A DNA stretch of 64,000 nucleotides from CAYJPA01 sp964371945 (GTDB lineage: Bacteria > Chloroflexota > Chloroflexia > Thermomicrobiales > UBA6265): NCBI GenBank assembly GCA_964371945.1, contig CAYJPA010000009.1:22488-86487 (forward strand). Direction: 5' to 3'. Under the pieces are notes generated by a model. That model had not been told where the DNA came from, ran no database searches, and saw only the letters and a list, made by a program, of their open reading frames with translations. Position numbers and translations under genes: made by a program. This document shows positions 63,650 through 64,000 of this stretch, one piece after another (position 1 is the stretch's first letter; every line of letters starts with the position of its first letter).

Positions 63650-64000
63650 TTCCGGGGGTTGCAGGCTGACTCAAACAGGCAGAGGGCTCGCGCACGGCGA
63701 TGCACCGTCAAGTTATCTAGCACGAGGTCCCGCTCGGTTGCAGAGTAGGCACCAGGATCTGGTCGACGAAGGCATCGAGGGTGCGTCGATCGAGCGAGCC
63801 GCCGATGACGACATTAGCGCCCATCAAGGCGATCGCGATCATGCTCAGAAAGGTGACGTTGTGCCAGCTACCGCGCGGCACGCGCGCGGCAAGCCGGTGG
63901 GCGCGGTGCCCAGCCCCGGAGCGGAGTCAACATGGTCGTGGTGCTGGTTTCGTGGACGAGCTTGTCCGTTGCGGCGATGTACCCCATAAACGAATAGATC
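63650..64000 (-). pseudogene. IS630-family transposase remnant, frameshifted
   Basis: Minus-strand segments match the catalytic core of IS630/Tc1-like transposases in different frames: LVHETSTTTMLTPLRGWAP, then HNVTFLSMIAIALMGANVV with RRTLDAFVDQILVPTLQP, then DLVLDNLTVHRRARAL. At least two frameshifts separate them, and the first DDE Asp reads His (near 63947). The match fades near 63660, and the gene continues past the window end. No intact terminal repeats are visible. Confidence 0.75.

Noticed and set aside
63738..63989. 83-codon plus-strand frame near the window end
   Set aside because: Antisense to the IS630 transposase remnant, with no ribosome site.

Overview
This 64 kb window is a dense bacterial chromosome segment (about 60% GC by eye) with mostly short intergenic gaps, many GTG/TTG starts and many stop/start overlaps. 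I infer a member of the Chloroflexota, probably Thermomicrobia-like. The clues are a secreted class E/F-type sortase preceded by two W-x-x-H-x-G / F-G-x-P repeats typical of Chloroflexota exoproteins, a System II cytochrome c maturation set, an R3H-AAA protein, a c-di-AMP receptor beside tmk, and a SpoIIE-type phosphatase next to a small P-loop protein. There is no rRNA gene, so the phylum call is an inference.

Layout. 1-7.3 kb holds DNA/RNA maintenance genes: nth (cut by the window edge), ribonuclease J, a family-4 uracil-DNA glycosylase, a DEDDh exonuclease/GIY-YIG fusion on the minus strand, and divergent ligA. 7.3-10.4 kb is loose: two small proteins, an orphan sugar ABC permease and about 1.1 kb without a recognisable gene. 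10.4-17.8 kb is a minus-strand pyrimidine operon (pyrC-carA-carB-cax-pyrE). 18.1-26.2 kb on the plus strand carries ftsK, recR, a GNAT protein, the R3H-AAA ATPase, tmk, darA and a zinc-ribbon membrane protein. 26.2-31.8 kb on the minus strand has nrtR-nadK (NAD metabolism) and ccdA-resB-ccsA-tlpA (cytochrome c maturation). 31.9-37.4 kb has recO, an orphan winged-helix AAA ATPase, trmD, a HAD hydrolase, a truncated GNAT and an HD-GYP phosphodiesterase. 37.4-44.9 kb has a striking operator/promoter cluster, a SpoIIE phosphatase/P-loop pair, a peptide-binding lipoprotein-like SBP, GNAT, aroC, a methyltransferase divergent from smpB, a Dabb protein and the tmRNA gene with its own promoter and terminator. 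45-54.6 kb has the sortase, small redox and EVE proteins, a CnbZ-like protein, glcDEF and a GAF histidine kinase. 54.7-62.8 kb is an envelope polysaccharide cluster (a glycosidase-like anchored protein lacking both catalytic Glu, two O-antigen ligase/polymerase proteins, a flippase-like protein, a GT4 glycosyltransferase, a small membrane protein, MoxR). 62.8-64 kb is tRNA-Asp followed by a decayed serine recombinase and a frameshifted IS630-type transposase, the scar of an integrative element.

Signals that go beyond gene calling: a recurrent promoter form in which a -10 box lies only 6-9 nt before the start codon (leaderless transcripts) before several genes, including a divergent pair sharing one -35; a ribonuclease J whose only well-placed start is ATC; three copies of an ATAGTACTAT-like operator built around a consensus promoter; and a catalytically dead glycosidase-like protein. 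None is a proven new system; each is listed with what would refute it.
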